A stretch of DNA of 64,000 nucleotides from Sandaracinaceae bacterium (GTDB lineage: Bacteria > Myxococcota_A > Polyangia > Polyangiales > Houyiibacteriaceae): contig JACKEI010000005.1 of the NCBI GenBank assembly GCA_020633075.1, forward strand, positions 248,001-312,000. Reading direction: 5' to 3'. This document shows, piece after piece, positions 7,993 to 16,184 of this stretch. Under the pieces are notes generated by a model. That model was not told the origin of the DNA and did no database searches. It saw only the letters and a list, made by a program, of their open reading frames with translations. Position numbers and translations under genes: made by a program. Position 1 is the first letter of the stretch. Each line of letters starts with the position of its first letter.

Positions 7993-9223
7993 AGTGAAGA
8001 CGGAGCTCACCGAGGCGCTGCAGTGGGTGCACGAGGACTGGAGCGAGGAGCGCATCCGCCGCGGTCGCGTCGCGCTCGAGCGCGCCTCCGCGCGCCAGCG
8101 TCGGGCTCGGCGCGCGGGCGTCGCCAGCGCGGCCGCGCTCGCCATGGCCGCGACCGTCGTCGCGTTCGCCTGGCCGCGGAGCTCGGGTGAGCTGGCGTTC
8201 AGCGGCTTCTCCCCCATCGGGGTCTCCACGACGGCCAGCAGCGAAGACACTCCGGGGGCGCTCCGCTTTCAGGACGGTTCCGTCGCGATCCCGCTCGGCA
8301 CGGACACGGCCATGGCCACGAGCCGCGACGAGCGCGAGCACGCCGAGCTCGAGCTGCTGGGTGGCGCAGCCCGCTTCGACGTGGTCCCGCGGCCCTCCCG
8401 GGCCTTCGAGGTTCAGGTGGGCAGCGTGCGCGTGAGCGTGCTGGGGACACGTTTCGACGTCCGACGGCAGCCGCGCCACGTGCTGGTGCACGTGCTGCGG
8501 GGTCGGGTGCGGGTGCAGTGGCTGGGTGGTGAGCGCGTGCTCACAGCGACCCAGAGCGGGCTCTTTCCGCTGGAGCTCCCGGGTGGCGCAGGCGCCGAGG
8601 TCGAGGGTGCGAGCGACGCGGGCACGCAACCCGAAACTACCGAGACGACGACAGCGGACGAGTTCGACCTGGACTTCACGCTCGACCCCCCGGACGAATT
8701 CCTGGAGGGCTCGCGCGAAGAGGAAGGAGAGCCCGGGGCCGATGGAGAAGCCCGTGGTGGACCTCGGCGGGCCGCAGGCGACTGGCGGACGCTCGCACGC
8801 GCCGGGCGCTACGACGACGCCTACGAGGCGGCGCGCGGTGTCACGGTGGGCGACTCCATGAGCGAGCTGCTGCTCGCCGCGGACACCGCGCGGCTCACGC
8901 GGCACCTCCCCGAGGCCGTGGGGCACCTGGAGCGGGCCCTGGGGTTGCACCCGAGTGACCGCCGCGCTCACCTCGCCGCGTTCACGCTGGGTCGCGTCCT
9001 GCTGCAGAACGGGCAGCCGGACCGGGCCGCGCGGGCCTTCGCGCGGGCCCAGCAGCTGGACTCGACCGGGGTGCTCCGCGAGGCGGCGCTGGCCCGAGAA
9101 GTCCAAGCGCTGGCGCGCGCCGGGAACCGGGACGCGGCGCGCCGACGGGCCCGGACCTACCTCGCGCAATATCCGAGCGGACGTCACGCCAACAGTGTGA
9201 GAGCCTATGCCGACGGTCCGTGA
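7985..9223 (+). CDS. FecR-domain membrane protein with C-terminal TPR-like region (putative sigma regulator)
   Basis: 412 residues. A short cytoplasmic N-terminus is followed by one membrane helix at about 44-62 (VASAAALAMAATVVAFAW). A periplasmic FecR domain spans about 95-190 (AELELLGGAARFDVVP, VSVLGTRFDVR, VLRGRVRV). An acidic Thr/Glu-rich linker follows, then helical repeats (about 260-405: WRTLARAGRYDDAYEAARG, AVGHLERALGLHP, RAARAFARAQQLD) resembling TPRs. The GTG start lies inside the sigma gene end. By family precedent FecR proteins control the partner ECF sigma, but there is no FecA-like receptor beside it, so the input signal is unknown. Confidence 0.88.
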   Translation: MSEVKTELTEALQWVHEDWSEERIRRGRVALERASARQRRARRAGVASAAALAMAATVVAFAWPRSSGELAFSGFSPIGVSTTASSEDTPGALRFQDGSVAIPLGTDTAMATSRDEREHAELELLGGAARFDVVPRPSRAFEVQVGSVRVSVLGTRFDVRRQPRHVLVHVLRGRVRVQWLGGERVLTATQSGLFPLELPGGAGAEVEGASDAGTQPETTETTTADEFDLDFTLDPPDEFLEGSREEEGEPGADGEARGGPRRAAGDWRTLARAGRYDDAYEAARGVTVGDSMSELLLAADTARLTRHLPEAVGHLERALGLHPSDRRAHLAAFTLGRVLLQNGQPDRAARAFARAQQLDSTGVLREAALAREVQALARAGNRDAARRRARTYLAQYPSGRHANSVRAYADGP

Positions 9224-10287
9224 CGTGTTCAGCAGTGATGACTTCGAGGCGGGCGCCGCTCGGGCTCCTGGCCATCGGGCTTGCGCTCATGACGAGTGTG
9301 CCCGCGGTGGCGCAGCGCTCGCACGCGTCCAGTGAGGACACGGTCGACCTTCAGCTCTCGCTCGGGCCGTGCGTTGCGCGCTTCGAGCAGCGACTGCGCG
9401 AGATCATTCGCATCGAGCTGCGCACCAGCGCACGCGTCGACGAGCGCGCGGTGCGCTACCACTTCCTCGCGCGCGTGCGCTGCGTGGAAGGTGGGGTGTT
9501 GCTCACCGTGCAGTCCGCGGGCGGTGGCTCCGAAGCCGAGCAGTTTCTCCGTCACGAGGCGCTGCGGGGCCCGGACCCCGCGCGGACGCTGGCGCTCTCC
9601 ATCGTGGAGCTGCTGGAGCCCGCAGTCCTCGAGGCCGAGGCCGCAGCCAGCGCTGACGCGGAGCTCGCGCAGCCAGACGGCACGACTGGCGAGGATGACA
9701 CGACCGTGCTCGAAGACCCGGGCGCGCACCCAGACGGTGGCGCCGCCGGCGCAGGCGCGCGCGAGGGCGGCCGGTGGGGGCTCGCGGCGATGCTCAGCTG
9801 GCGTCCCTCCTTCGGGCGCCACCCCCACGCTGGGGGGGTCTCGCTGCGCGGCGTCCGTTCCTTCGGACCGCACCTGCGGGTCGAGTTCGGGGGCCAGCTC
9901 GAGCGTGGTGGGCGACGGGTCTCGCTCGGCCGCGTGGTGCTCCACGCCCTCACGGTGGACGCGAGCGTGCTGACGCCGCTCGTGAGTCGCACGCGCGTGG
10001 TCCTCGCCGTCGGAGCGGGCGCGCGGGCCGGCGGGGTCTTCTTTCGGGGGCGCCCGAGCGCCGCGGACGTCGTCGCCTCACGCTTCCGCTCCCTACAGGT
10101 GGAGCTGTTCGCGCGGGGGGTGGTGGACTGGTACGTCGCGGAGCGCTGGGCGCTGCGAGGCGACCTCGAGGTCGGGGGCGCGCTCGCCGGGGGCCGCGCC
10201 AACGCCGTCGAGAACGACACGTCGACGGCGGTCTCCACGTCGGGACTGCGCGTCGCGCTAGCGCTTGGGGTGATGCATGCGTTCTGA
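9220..10287 (+). CDS. Probable outer-membrane protein of unknown function (355 aa)
   Basis: Not recognised as a named family. There is a signal peptide at the N-terminus (LGLLAIGLALMTSVPAVAQ). Residues ~30-130 form an alpha/beta region (VDLQLSLGPCVARFEQ, LSIVELLEPAVLEAEA). An acidic linker leads to a C-terminal region of about 170 residues with alternating hydrophobic strands that ends in Phe (ALGVMHAF), as many beta-barrels do. GTG 9220 overlaps the FecR gene by 4 bases; ATG 9238 is an equally possible start. It probably belongs to the sigma-FecR operon. Confidence 0.75.
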   Translation: MTCSAVMTSRRAPLGLLAIGLALMTSVPAVAQRSHASSEDTVDLQLSLGPCVARFEQRLREIIRIELRTSARVDERAVRYHFLARVRCVEGGVLLTVQSAGGGSEAEQFLRHEALRGPDPARTLALSIVELLEPAVLEAEAAASADAELAQPDGTTGEDDTTVLEDPGAHPDGGAAGAGAREGGRWGLAAMLSWRPSFGRHPHAGGVSLRGVRSFGPHLRVEFGGQLERGGRRVSLGRVVLHALTVDASVLTPLVSRTRVVLAVGAGARAGGVFFRGRPSAADVVASRFRSLQVELFARGVVDWYVAERWALRGDLEVGGALAGGRANAVENDTSTAVSTSGLRVALALGVMHAF

Positions 10288-10825
10288 CGCGGCGCTGCTG
10301 TCTCGCTACGTGCGCGCGGCGCTCGCGTCGCTGGCGCTCACGCTCGGCGCCTGCGTCGACGCGGGGGTCGTGCTGGAGCGCTCCACGACGGACGGTTCCG
10401 TCCCGGACAGCGCCATCGTGGCCGACGCCGCACTGGACCAGAGCGACGACACGGGCCCCCTCGACAACGGCGCCCCACCGGACGCCGGGCCCGGTGGCAA
10501 CGTGACCATCTACCTGACGGGCTTCGAGGCCTACGCCGGGATGACCATCCGCGCCCGACTCGGGGCCCTCTCGTCAGTCATCGCGAGCGCGGTCATCCAG
10601 CCGGACGGGACCGCCGTGATCATCCTCAACCAGATCTTCACCATCCTCTCGTCGACCTACTTCGAGTCCTACGTGGACGTGGATGGATCGGGCTCGTGCA
10701 GCAGCCTGAACGACCACTTGGCGGCCGCCAACGTGTTCCTCACGAACGAGGGCAACAACTACCGGGTGAACTTGGACGAGGCGGACACCAGCGCTCCCTT
10801 GTTGGGCTGCTTGGTGCTGAACTGA
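10277..10825 (+). CDS. Putative lipoprotein of the sigma-FecR operon
   Basis: 182 residues. The lipobox is LTLGAC after a short hydrophobic stretch. A low-complexity Asp/Ala/Pro linker follows (DAALDQSDDTGPLDNGAPPDAG), in the style of other surface lipoproteins in this window. The remaining ~110-residue domain (NVTIYLTGFEAYAGMTIRAR ... GCLVLN) has alternating hydrophobic strands and two Cys residues. No family recognised. It overlaps the preceding gene by 11 bases, so it is the last gene of the sigma-FecR-outer-membrane set. Confidence 0.7.
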   Translation: MRSDAALLSRYVRAALASLALTLGACVDAGVVLERSTTDGSVPDSAIVADAALDQSDDTGPLDNGAPPDAGPGGNVTIYLTGFEAYAGMTIRARLGALSSVIASAVIQPDGTAVIILNQIFTILSSTYFESYVDVDGSGSCSSLNDHLAAANVFLTNEGNNYRVNLDEADTSAPLLGCLVLN

Positions 10826-10890
10826 GACGCCACGCACGGGGGCGCGGACAGGGCGCGACGCGCTGATCCACAATTCCGCGGCGTCGTAAG

Positions 10891-10903
10891 ACCTTCGTAA
10901 GGT
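10891..10903. promoter_or_regulatory. Small inverted repeat upstream of the DUF1996 lipoprotein gene
   Basis: ACCTT-CGT-AAGGT, 43 bases before the start at 10946, in a 120-base intergenic region. It may be an operator or chance; no paired promoter hexamers are clear. Confidence 0.25.
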
Positions 10904-10945
10904 GACTGCTGCACAACGCTGGGAACCAACCCGGAGGTCCCTAGC

Positions 10946-12454
10946 ATGTCCAAGAAGATCGCTCGCCCGCTCCGCCGTCACGCGGCGCGCCACCTCAGTC
11001 CCCGCGCCATACTGCTGCTCGCCGCGGGCGCGCTCTCCGCCTGCGGCGGCTCGGGCTCGTCCAGCGAATCAGACCCGGACGCGGGCGCGACGACCGGGCA
11101 AGACGCCGCCATCGACGCTCTCCCCGGCGCGCTGGTGGTCGTCATCGACGCCGCGCCCGCCGTCACCACCACCGACCCGTACGCGGTGCTGCGCTTCCAC
11201 GCCGAAGCGGCGACCGGGTTCGAGTGCTCCGTGGACGACGGGGAGTGGGGACCGTGCGAGAGCCCCCTCGTCATCATGCCCCGCACGGCGAGTGACACTC
11301 CGTTGGCGCTGGGTCCACACCACGTCGACGTTCGCGCGACAGACGGCGACGAGCTGGGCCCAGTCGAACGAGTCGACTGGACGATCGCGACGGTGTTCGA
11401 GGTCGACGACGAGCGCCTCGTGGCGGCCGACCGTATGCCCATGCCTGTGGCGGACGGAAGCTGGCGTGGGATCTTCCGCATCAACTGCGAGTTCTCCCAC
11501 GGCGCCTACGACGACCCGATCGTGTTTCCCGGGATCGTCGACCGCGCTCACCTGCACATGTTCTACGGCAACGCCGACACGGACCACAGCAGCACCGCCG
11601 AGTCGCTGTTCGTCTCGGGCGACGCGACGTGCCAGGGAGGAACGCTCAACCGGTCCGCCTACTGGGTCCCCTCTGTCCTGGCGCCCGTATACGACGGCAA
11701 CGGCGACGTGGTGCTGGACGAGGCCGGCGAGCCCACGTGGCGCGTCGTTCTCTCGCGGACCGGCGACCAGGACACGGCCCATGAGGTCTTCTACTACAGC
11801 GCCGCCGTGAGCGACCTCGCGTCGATCCAGGCCGTGCCGGTCGGCCTCCGCATGATCGCGGGCGACCACATGGCTACCCCCGACGCACCGCAGGACGCTT
11901 CGGTCGCCCGCTGGCACTGTCAGTCCTGGAACGCATCGGACGCGGCCGGAGGTCCGTTCAGCGCGACCATCCCGGAGTGCGCGATTGGGGACCTGGTGCG
12001 CTTCGACGTGTTCTTCCCCAGCTGCTGGAACGGCGTCGACCTCGACAGCCCGAACCACCGCAGCCACATGGCCTACCCCGTGGTGGAGGCAGGCCGCTTC
12101 GTCTGTCCGGCGACCCACCCCGTGCCCCTGGCGCGGGCGAGCTACCACTACGCGTTCAACGTCTCCATGCGCGACGCGGATCGGGGGACGATGACGTCAC
12201 GCGGCTGGCGCTTCGCCTCCGACGGCTACACCGTGAGCGCGAGCACCCCGGGCGGAGCGTCACTCCACGGCGACTGGTTCAACGCGTGGCATCCGGAGGT
12301 CATGGAAGCGCTCGTCGACGGCTGCCTCCGCGGCGGCCTCGATTGTCACGACGGAAACCTGGCCAACGGCTCCTCCCTGTCGGCTCCCAGCGAGGGGACG
12401 CGCCTCTATCCCGCCGTCGTCGCCGCAGGTCTCGGCCCCTCCGCGGTGCACTGA
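10946..12454 (+). CDS. DUF1996-domain lipoprotein
   Basis: 502 residues. A lipoprotein signal (LLLAAGALSAC) is followed by a Ser/Gly/Asp linker. Residues ~70-150 look like an Ig-like surface domain (VVTTTDPYAVLRFHAEA, GPCESPLV). The main domain (about 165-460) resembles DUF1996, with FRINCEFSHGAYDDPIVFPG, AHLHMFYGN, the SCWNGVDLDSPNHRSHMAYP segment and HGDWFNAW. DUF1996 is best known from fungal secreted proteins and some bacteria; its activity is not established. Start ATG is supported by GGAGG at 10933-10937, 8 bases upstream. It seems to be transcribed alone. Confidence 0.85.
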   Translation: MSKKIARPLRRHAARHLSPRAILLLAAGALSACGGSGSSSESDPDAGATTGQDAAIDALPGALVVVIDAAPAVTTTDPYAVLRFHAEAATGFECSVDDGEWGPCESPLVIMPRTASDTPLALGPHHVDVRATDGDELGPVERVDWTIATVFEVDDERLVAADRMPMPVADGSWRGIFRINCEFSHGAYDDPIVFPGIVDRAHLHMFYGNADTDHSSTAESLFVSGDATCQGGTLNRSAYWVPSVLAPVYDGNGDVVLDEAGEPTWRVVLSRTGDQDTAHEVFYYSAAVSDLASIQAVPVGLRMIAGDHMATPDAPQDASVARWHCQSWNASDAAGGPFSATIPECAIGDLVRFDVFFPSCWNGVDLDSPNHRSHMAYPVVEAGRFVCPATHPVPLARASYHYAFNVSMRDADRGTMTSRGWRFASDGYTVSASTPGGASLHGDWFNAWHPEVMEALVDGCLRGGLDCHDGNLANGSSLSAPSEGTRLYPAVVAAGLGPSAVH

Positions 12455-12501
12455 GCGCCGCGCCAGGTGGCGCGCTCGACCGAGACTGCGCGCGAGTACG
12501 T

Positions 12502-12521
12502 GAGGGGCGCGCGTGCCCCTC
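12502..12521. terminator. Hairpin between convergent genes (possible bidirectional terminator)
   Basis: GAGGGGC, six-base loop, GCCCCTC lies between the stops of the convergent genes ending at 12454 and 12526. No T-run follows on either strand, so it is only a terminator-like hairpin. Confidence 0.35.
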
Positions 12522-12525
12522 GCGC

Positions 12526-13497
12526 TCACTCTGCGGGCGCAGCGCGGGGCGGCAGCACGAACGCAGTCACCCCGTGCACGGTGAGGGCCGTGGAGACCAG
12601 GTCGCAGCCGCCCTCGTCGTTCGCCCCGAGGTCGGCCATGCGCGTCAACGCCAGGGTGGCGATGGTCGCGACGTCTTCGCCGCCGGGGATCATCAAGATG
12701 AGGTCCTCGATGAGCGTCCGTGTGGGCAGGCCGCCGCCCAGCATTCCGTTGATCTCGCCGTTCTCGGCGTCGAAGTCGAGCGACAGCTGTCCAGAGAAGA
12801 TGGGGAGATCAAAGCGCTGATCGAGCACGGACACCGGGAGGACCGTCTCGAAACCCCGGACATCCATGTGCCCGTCCACCAGCCGTACGCCGCGGACCTC
12901 CACGGACATGGTCCCCGGCTTGATGTCGAACGACTGCCCTGGCACCAGTCGTCCGTCGTTTCCGACGTCCGTCGGCCCCTCGCCGAAGTGCACGCGCACC
13001 GTCACGTCGCGGTCGTTCTCGAAGCTATCGAGCCCCTCGAACTCGACCAAGACCAGCAGCGAGCCCTCGTTGATGGCGCCCTGGACGAGCGCCTCGGGGT
13101 CACCGCCGAAGAGACCGAGGATGGGACCAAAGAGAGACAGCTGGTTGTCGATCCCGGGCGTCCCGTCGGGCGCGGTGAAGTCGAGCTTGTTGCAAGTCTC
13201 TTGGGCGGGCTCGTCGTCCACGCGGTCGTCCAGATTCAAGCCACGGACGGCCCCGTCTTCCTCGGCCGCAGCGATGAGCGAGACCTCGGTCATCACGAAA
13301 GCGTAGTTCGGAGGCGCGAGACCGTCCTCGCCACACGAAACGGAGAGCGTGACGAGCAGCGCGAGGGCGAGCCGCGTCGGGCGCAGGCCCGCTCGGAACC
13401 GGGGAGCGGCGGGGCCTTGCCCGGGCGTGCGACACAGGGTGGCGCGTCGCGTGTCGCGATCACGTGGGTCGTCGTTCATGGGGTGCAGCTTGGCCAA
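12526..13497 (-). CDS. Secreted lipoprotein, paralogue A of an unnamed family
   Basis: 323 residues with no recognised domain. A basic N-terminus precedes the signal and lipobox (LALALLVTLSVSC). The mature part is closely similar, nearly end to end, to the protein at 36333-37235. Shared blocks include ETCNKLDFT, GTPGIDNQLSLFGP/GVPGIDNQLSLFGP, QGAINEGSLLVLVEFEGL, VHFGEGPTDVGNDG, LVPGQSFDI, GTMS and HGVTAFVLPP. The conserved Cys pair (ETCNKLDF near the start and GGCDLVST near the end) could form a disulfide. Unlike its paralogue it is not next to DUF1552/DUF1592 genes. ATG 13479 is an alternative start. Confidence 0.8.
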   Translation of the reverse strand: MAKLHPMNDDPRDRDTRRATLCRTPGQGPAAPRFRAGLRPTRLALALLVTLSVSCGEDGLAPPNYAFVMTEVSLIAAAEEDGAVRGLNLDDRVDDEPAQETCNKLDFTAPDGTPGIDNQLSLFGPILGLFGGDPEALVQGAINEGSLLVLVEFEGLDSFENDRDVTVRVHFGEGPTDVGNDGRLVPGQSFDIKPGTMSVEVRGVRLVDGHMDVRGFETVLPVSVLDQRFDLPIFSGQLSLDFDAENGEINGMLGGGLPTRTLIEDLILMIPGGEDVATIATLALTRMADLGANDEGGCDLVSTALTVHGVTAFVLPPRAAPAE

Positions 13498-13573
13498 GAA
13501 GCGGGAGGCCGGTCAATGGTCCGCCTCACGATACTTGCCCGCCAACGGAGATCGCCCACCGCAGGGCCCTGCG

Positions 13574-13960
13574 CTACATCATCGCGAACAGCGCGAAGAG
13601 CGCCTCTCCGAGCGGTGTGGCAGCGAGGAGCCCGAAGCCGACGTGCGCTACGAGCAGGCGCAGCGCCCCGCGCTCTCTGCGGCCCAACGCCACGCTGGCG
13701 CACGCCGCGCCCACCACCGCAGCCACCAGCATCAGCGCGCGCCCGGTGGTCTCGAAGGCGAGGTCCCGCAAGACGCTCTTGGGCAGCGCAACCCCGAGCG
13801 CCAACACGCCCATCCCCACGGGCAGGAGGTAGCGGCTCCAGGTCGCGGCACGGCTCGAGGCTCCGCGTGCTCCGAGCCAGGCCACGACAGTGAGCCCCAG
13901 GCCGAGCAGCGCGACCAAGAGGAACCCAATGGCAAGAACCGCCGCGCCAGCGCCACCCAT
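13574..13960 (-). CDS. Small integral membrane protein, unknown function
   Basis: 128 residues with about four hydrophobic segments (AVLAIGFLLVALLGLGLTVV, YLLPVGMGVLALGVAL, ALMLVAAVVGAACASVAL, LRLLVAHVGFGLLAA). No family recognised. ATG 13960 (MGGAGAAVLAIG) is preferred because the reading frame upstream to 14023 is Arg/Pro-rich and unconserved-looking. It lies on the same strand as paralogue A but with a gap of about 76 bases. Confidence 0.6.
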   Translation of the reverse strand: MGGAGAAVLAIGFLLVALLGLGLTVVAWLGARGASSRAATWSRYLLPVGMGVLALGVALPKSVLRDLAFETTGRALMLVAAVVGAACASVALGRRERGALRLLVAHVGFGLLAATPLGEALFALFAMM

Positions 13961-14042
13961 GCGGAACAGCCTAGCAGGACCGCGCCCCGTGTTCAGCGCG
14001 GCCGGTGCGATGCCGCGCCGCACGGCCGCGAGGCACCCGGGC

Positions 14043-15077
14043 TCAGGGCGCGGTCAGGTGCGAGAGGTCCACGGGGTCGGGGGTGGGGGTGGTGACGTAG
14101 TGACCCTCGTACTGCTCCTCGAGGCTCTGGCCCGACGTCCCTGCGCGTCCTCCCACGTGGCAGTTGGAGCAGTTCACCTCGTTGGCGTAGAAGGGCATGG
14201 GCCAGCGGAAGACACCCACGCCGTGGCTGGCGCCCGACTCGTAGGTGCGCGTCGGGAGCACCTCGCGCAGGGTCACGATGCGGTCGCGAAAGGGCCAGCC
14301 GCGCTGAACGGCCAGCGCGTCGGCGCGGTCCAGCGTGGCGCTCATGGCGTCCATGTCGCCGGCGATGGCGTACAGCTCCGCCAACATGAGCAGCTGCCCG
14401 ATGGGCTTGAAAGGCGCGATGCGCGAGGTCCAGTTGCACACGAACGTGTCGCACCCCTCGTTGAGGTCGATGGCATACTGCAGCGCGACTTCGTCGTTGA
14501 TCATCCCGTAGGTGAACGGCGCGGCGGCGCGCCCCTCGCTGCCGGGGATGGTGACCAGCTGGGCGAGGTGGTCCACGCCCTCCGCGGCAGGTCCCAGCAT
14601 GAGCCCGCGCATGGCGGTGTTGTTGTGGTAGAAGACCTGCGCAGGCAGGTGATAGGGCAGCGACTCGTGGACGCGCGCCGCGCCGCCGATGATCTGAGGG
14701 AGCTGCTGCAGGACCAAGCGCGTGTCGACGTTCTCGCCCCCGAAGGCCTGCGAGGTCTGAAAGACGGCGCCCGCGGTGCGCAGCAGCTCGAGGCGCGCCG
14801 GGGCGTCCGGGTTGGCCTGCTGATAACCGACCACCTTCGCGTCCCACGCCGGATAGGCCTCGTGGTCGGAGTTGGTGATCAAGTCCCAGAACTCGGCCTC
14901 GAGCGCGAGCTCGAGCTCGGCGCCCCACTCCGACGGGTCCTCCACACGCGTGACGGGCACGCTCCGCACGACGCCGACTTCCGTCGGAGCGCGGACGTCG
15001 GTCGGGCTGTCGTCACAGCTCACCACCCCCACGAGCGCCGCCGCCACCAGCACGACCAGCCTTGACTTATTGTCCAT
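14043..15077 (-). CDS. Lipoprotein with a single heme c motif (CSNCH)
   Basis: 344 residues. The signal peptide ends in a lipobox (LVGVVSC, then DDSPTDV). The only clear motif is VNCSNCHVGG near residue 315, a CxxCH heme c attachment site, so the protein is probably a membrane-bound periplasmic or surface cytochrome-like protein. The body is helical (TNSDHEAYPAWDAKVVGYQQ, QLLMLAELYAIAGDMDAMS) and not assigned. ATG 15077 is chosen because it gives an immediate signal peptide; the open frame continues upstream antisense to the phosphotransferase gene. It is divergent from that gene, with an inverted repeat between them. Confidence 0.75.
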   Translation of the reverse strand: MDNKSRLVVLVAAALVGVVSCDDSPTDVRAPTEVGVVRSVPVTRVEDPSEWGAELELALEAEFWDLITNSDHEAYPAWDAKVVGYQQANPDAPARLELLRTAGAVFQTSQAFGGENVDTRLVLQQLPQIIGGAARVHESLPYHLPAQVFYHNNTAMRGLMLGPAAEGVDHLAQLVTIPGSEGRAAAPFTYGMINDEVALQYAIDLNEGCDTFVCNWTSRIAPFKPIGQLLMLAELYAIAGDMDAMSATLDRADALAVQRGWPFRDRIVTLREVLPTRTYESGASHGVGVFRWPMPFYANEVNCSNCHVGGRAGTSGQSLEEQYEGHYVTTPTPDPVDLSHLTAP

Positions 15078-15079
15078 GT

Positions 15080-15093
15080 GGCTAATAATAGCC
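15080..15093. promoter_or_regulatory. Inverted repeat in a divergent promoter region
   Basis: GGCTA-ATAA-TAGCC lies in the only AT-rich stretch of the 42-base gap between the divergent starts at 15077 and 15120. The position fits an operator or promoter element controlling one or both genes. Confidence 0.4.
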
Positions 15094-15119
15094 GTGACCG
15101 CACAGGGAAAACAAGGCCC

Positions 15120-16184
15120 ATGAAGCACGTCGCAGACACTCCCGACCACGCCGACGAGATCGACCCTGCGCAGCTCGGCGCATGGATGAACGGAGCCCTG
15201 GGTGTGGAGCCGGGCGAAGGGGGTCTCACGCTGCAGCGCTTCCGCGGCGGGCACTCGAACCGCACCTACGGGGTGACGTCGCCGGGTGGGCGCTGGGTGC
15301 TGCGGCTGCCACCCACGGGCGCGGTCGCGAAGGGCGCGCACGACGTGTCGCGTGAGTGCCGCGTGCTCGAGGCCGTGGCGCCCGAGTTCCCGCTGGCGCC
15401 GCGTGTGGTGGCGACCTGCGACGACCCCGCGGTGCTGGGAGCGCCCTTCTATCTGATGGAGCACCTGGAGGGCACCATCGTCCGCAAGGACTTCCCGAAG
15501 GACCTCGCGCCGGGGCCCGCGCAGCAGGCGGAGTACGCGAGCGCGCTGCTCGGCGCCCTCGTGGAGCTGCACCGCACCCCCACGCGCTCGGCGGCGCTCA
15601 CGGCCATCGGCAAGCACGAGGGCTACACGCAGCGGCAGCTGGACGGCTGGGCGCAGCGCTTCGAGGCGAGCGCCACACGCCCCTTGCCGCAAGCGGAAGC
15701 GGCCCTGCGCTGGCTGGACGCGAACCTGCCGCGCGAGGACGTGGACTGCGTCATCCACAACGACATGAAGTTCGACAACGTGGTGTTCGCGGGCTCCTCC
15801 ACGCGCCTCATCGGAGTGCTGGACTGGGAGCTGGCCACCCGCGGCCACCCGCTGATGGACCTCGGCACGCTGCTCGCCGCGTGGGTCGAAGCCGGGGACC
15901 CCGTACCCCTGCAGCTGATGCGGCTCGGCCCCACCAACCTGCCCGGCATGCCGACGCGCGCTGCGCTGGCGGAGCGCTACGCGGCGCTGTCCGGGCGAGA
16001 CACCGCCGCCTGGCGCGCCTTCCACGTGTTCGGGCTCGTGAAGCTCGGCGTGGTCGCGCAGCAGCTCTACTTCCGCTTCACGCGCGGTGAGACGCGCGAC
16101 CCGCGCCTGGCCGCGCTCGAGTACGCCATCCCGGCGCTCTTCGCCTTCTGCGAGACGCACATCCAGCAGGCCGAGGCCGCGTGA
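15120..16184 (+). CDS. Aminoglycoside-phosphotransferase-fold kinase, ACAD10/11-like
   Basis: 354 residues. The APH fold is shown by the nucleotide-binding region (RFRGGHSNRTYGVTSPGGRW with LRLPP), the catalytic-loop motif CVIHNDMKFDNVVF (HxDxxxxN) and the metal-binding GVLDWELATRGHPLMDLG. This sequence type is the kinase domain found fused to or near acyl-CoA dehydrogenases (human ACAD10/ACAD11), where it phosphorylates 4-hydroxy fatty acyl groups. The facing acyl-CoA dehydrogenase operon agrees with a lipid role, not antibiotic resistance. ATG 15120 is preferred over an in-frame GTG at 15078 that would abut the divergent gene. It overlaps the next gene by 4 bases. Confidence 0.88.
   Translation: MKHVADTPDHADEIDPAQLGAWMNGALGVEPGEGGLTLQRFRGGHSNRTYGVTSPGGRWVLRLPPTGAVAKGAHDVSRECRVLEAVAPEFPLAPRVVATCDDPAVLGAPFYLMEHLEGTIVRKDFPKDLAPGPAQQAEYASALLGALVELHRTPTRSAALTAIGKHEGYTQRQLDGWAQRFEASATRPLPQAEAALRWLDANLPREDVDCVIHNDMKFDNVVFAGSSTRLIGVLDWELATRGHPLMDLGTLLAAWVEAGDPVPLQLMRLGPTNLPGMPTRAALAERYAALSGRDTAAWRAFHVFGLVKLGVVAQQLYFRFTRGETRDPRLAALEYAIPALFAFCETHIQQAEAA

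Noticed and set aside
15120..16184. Antibiotic-resistance aminoglycoside kinase
   Set aside because: The fold is APH, but the residues and the lipid-gene context match the ACAD10/11-like group instead.
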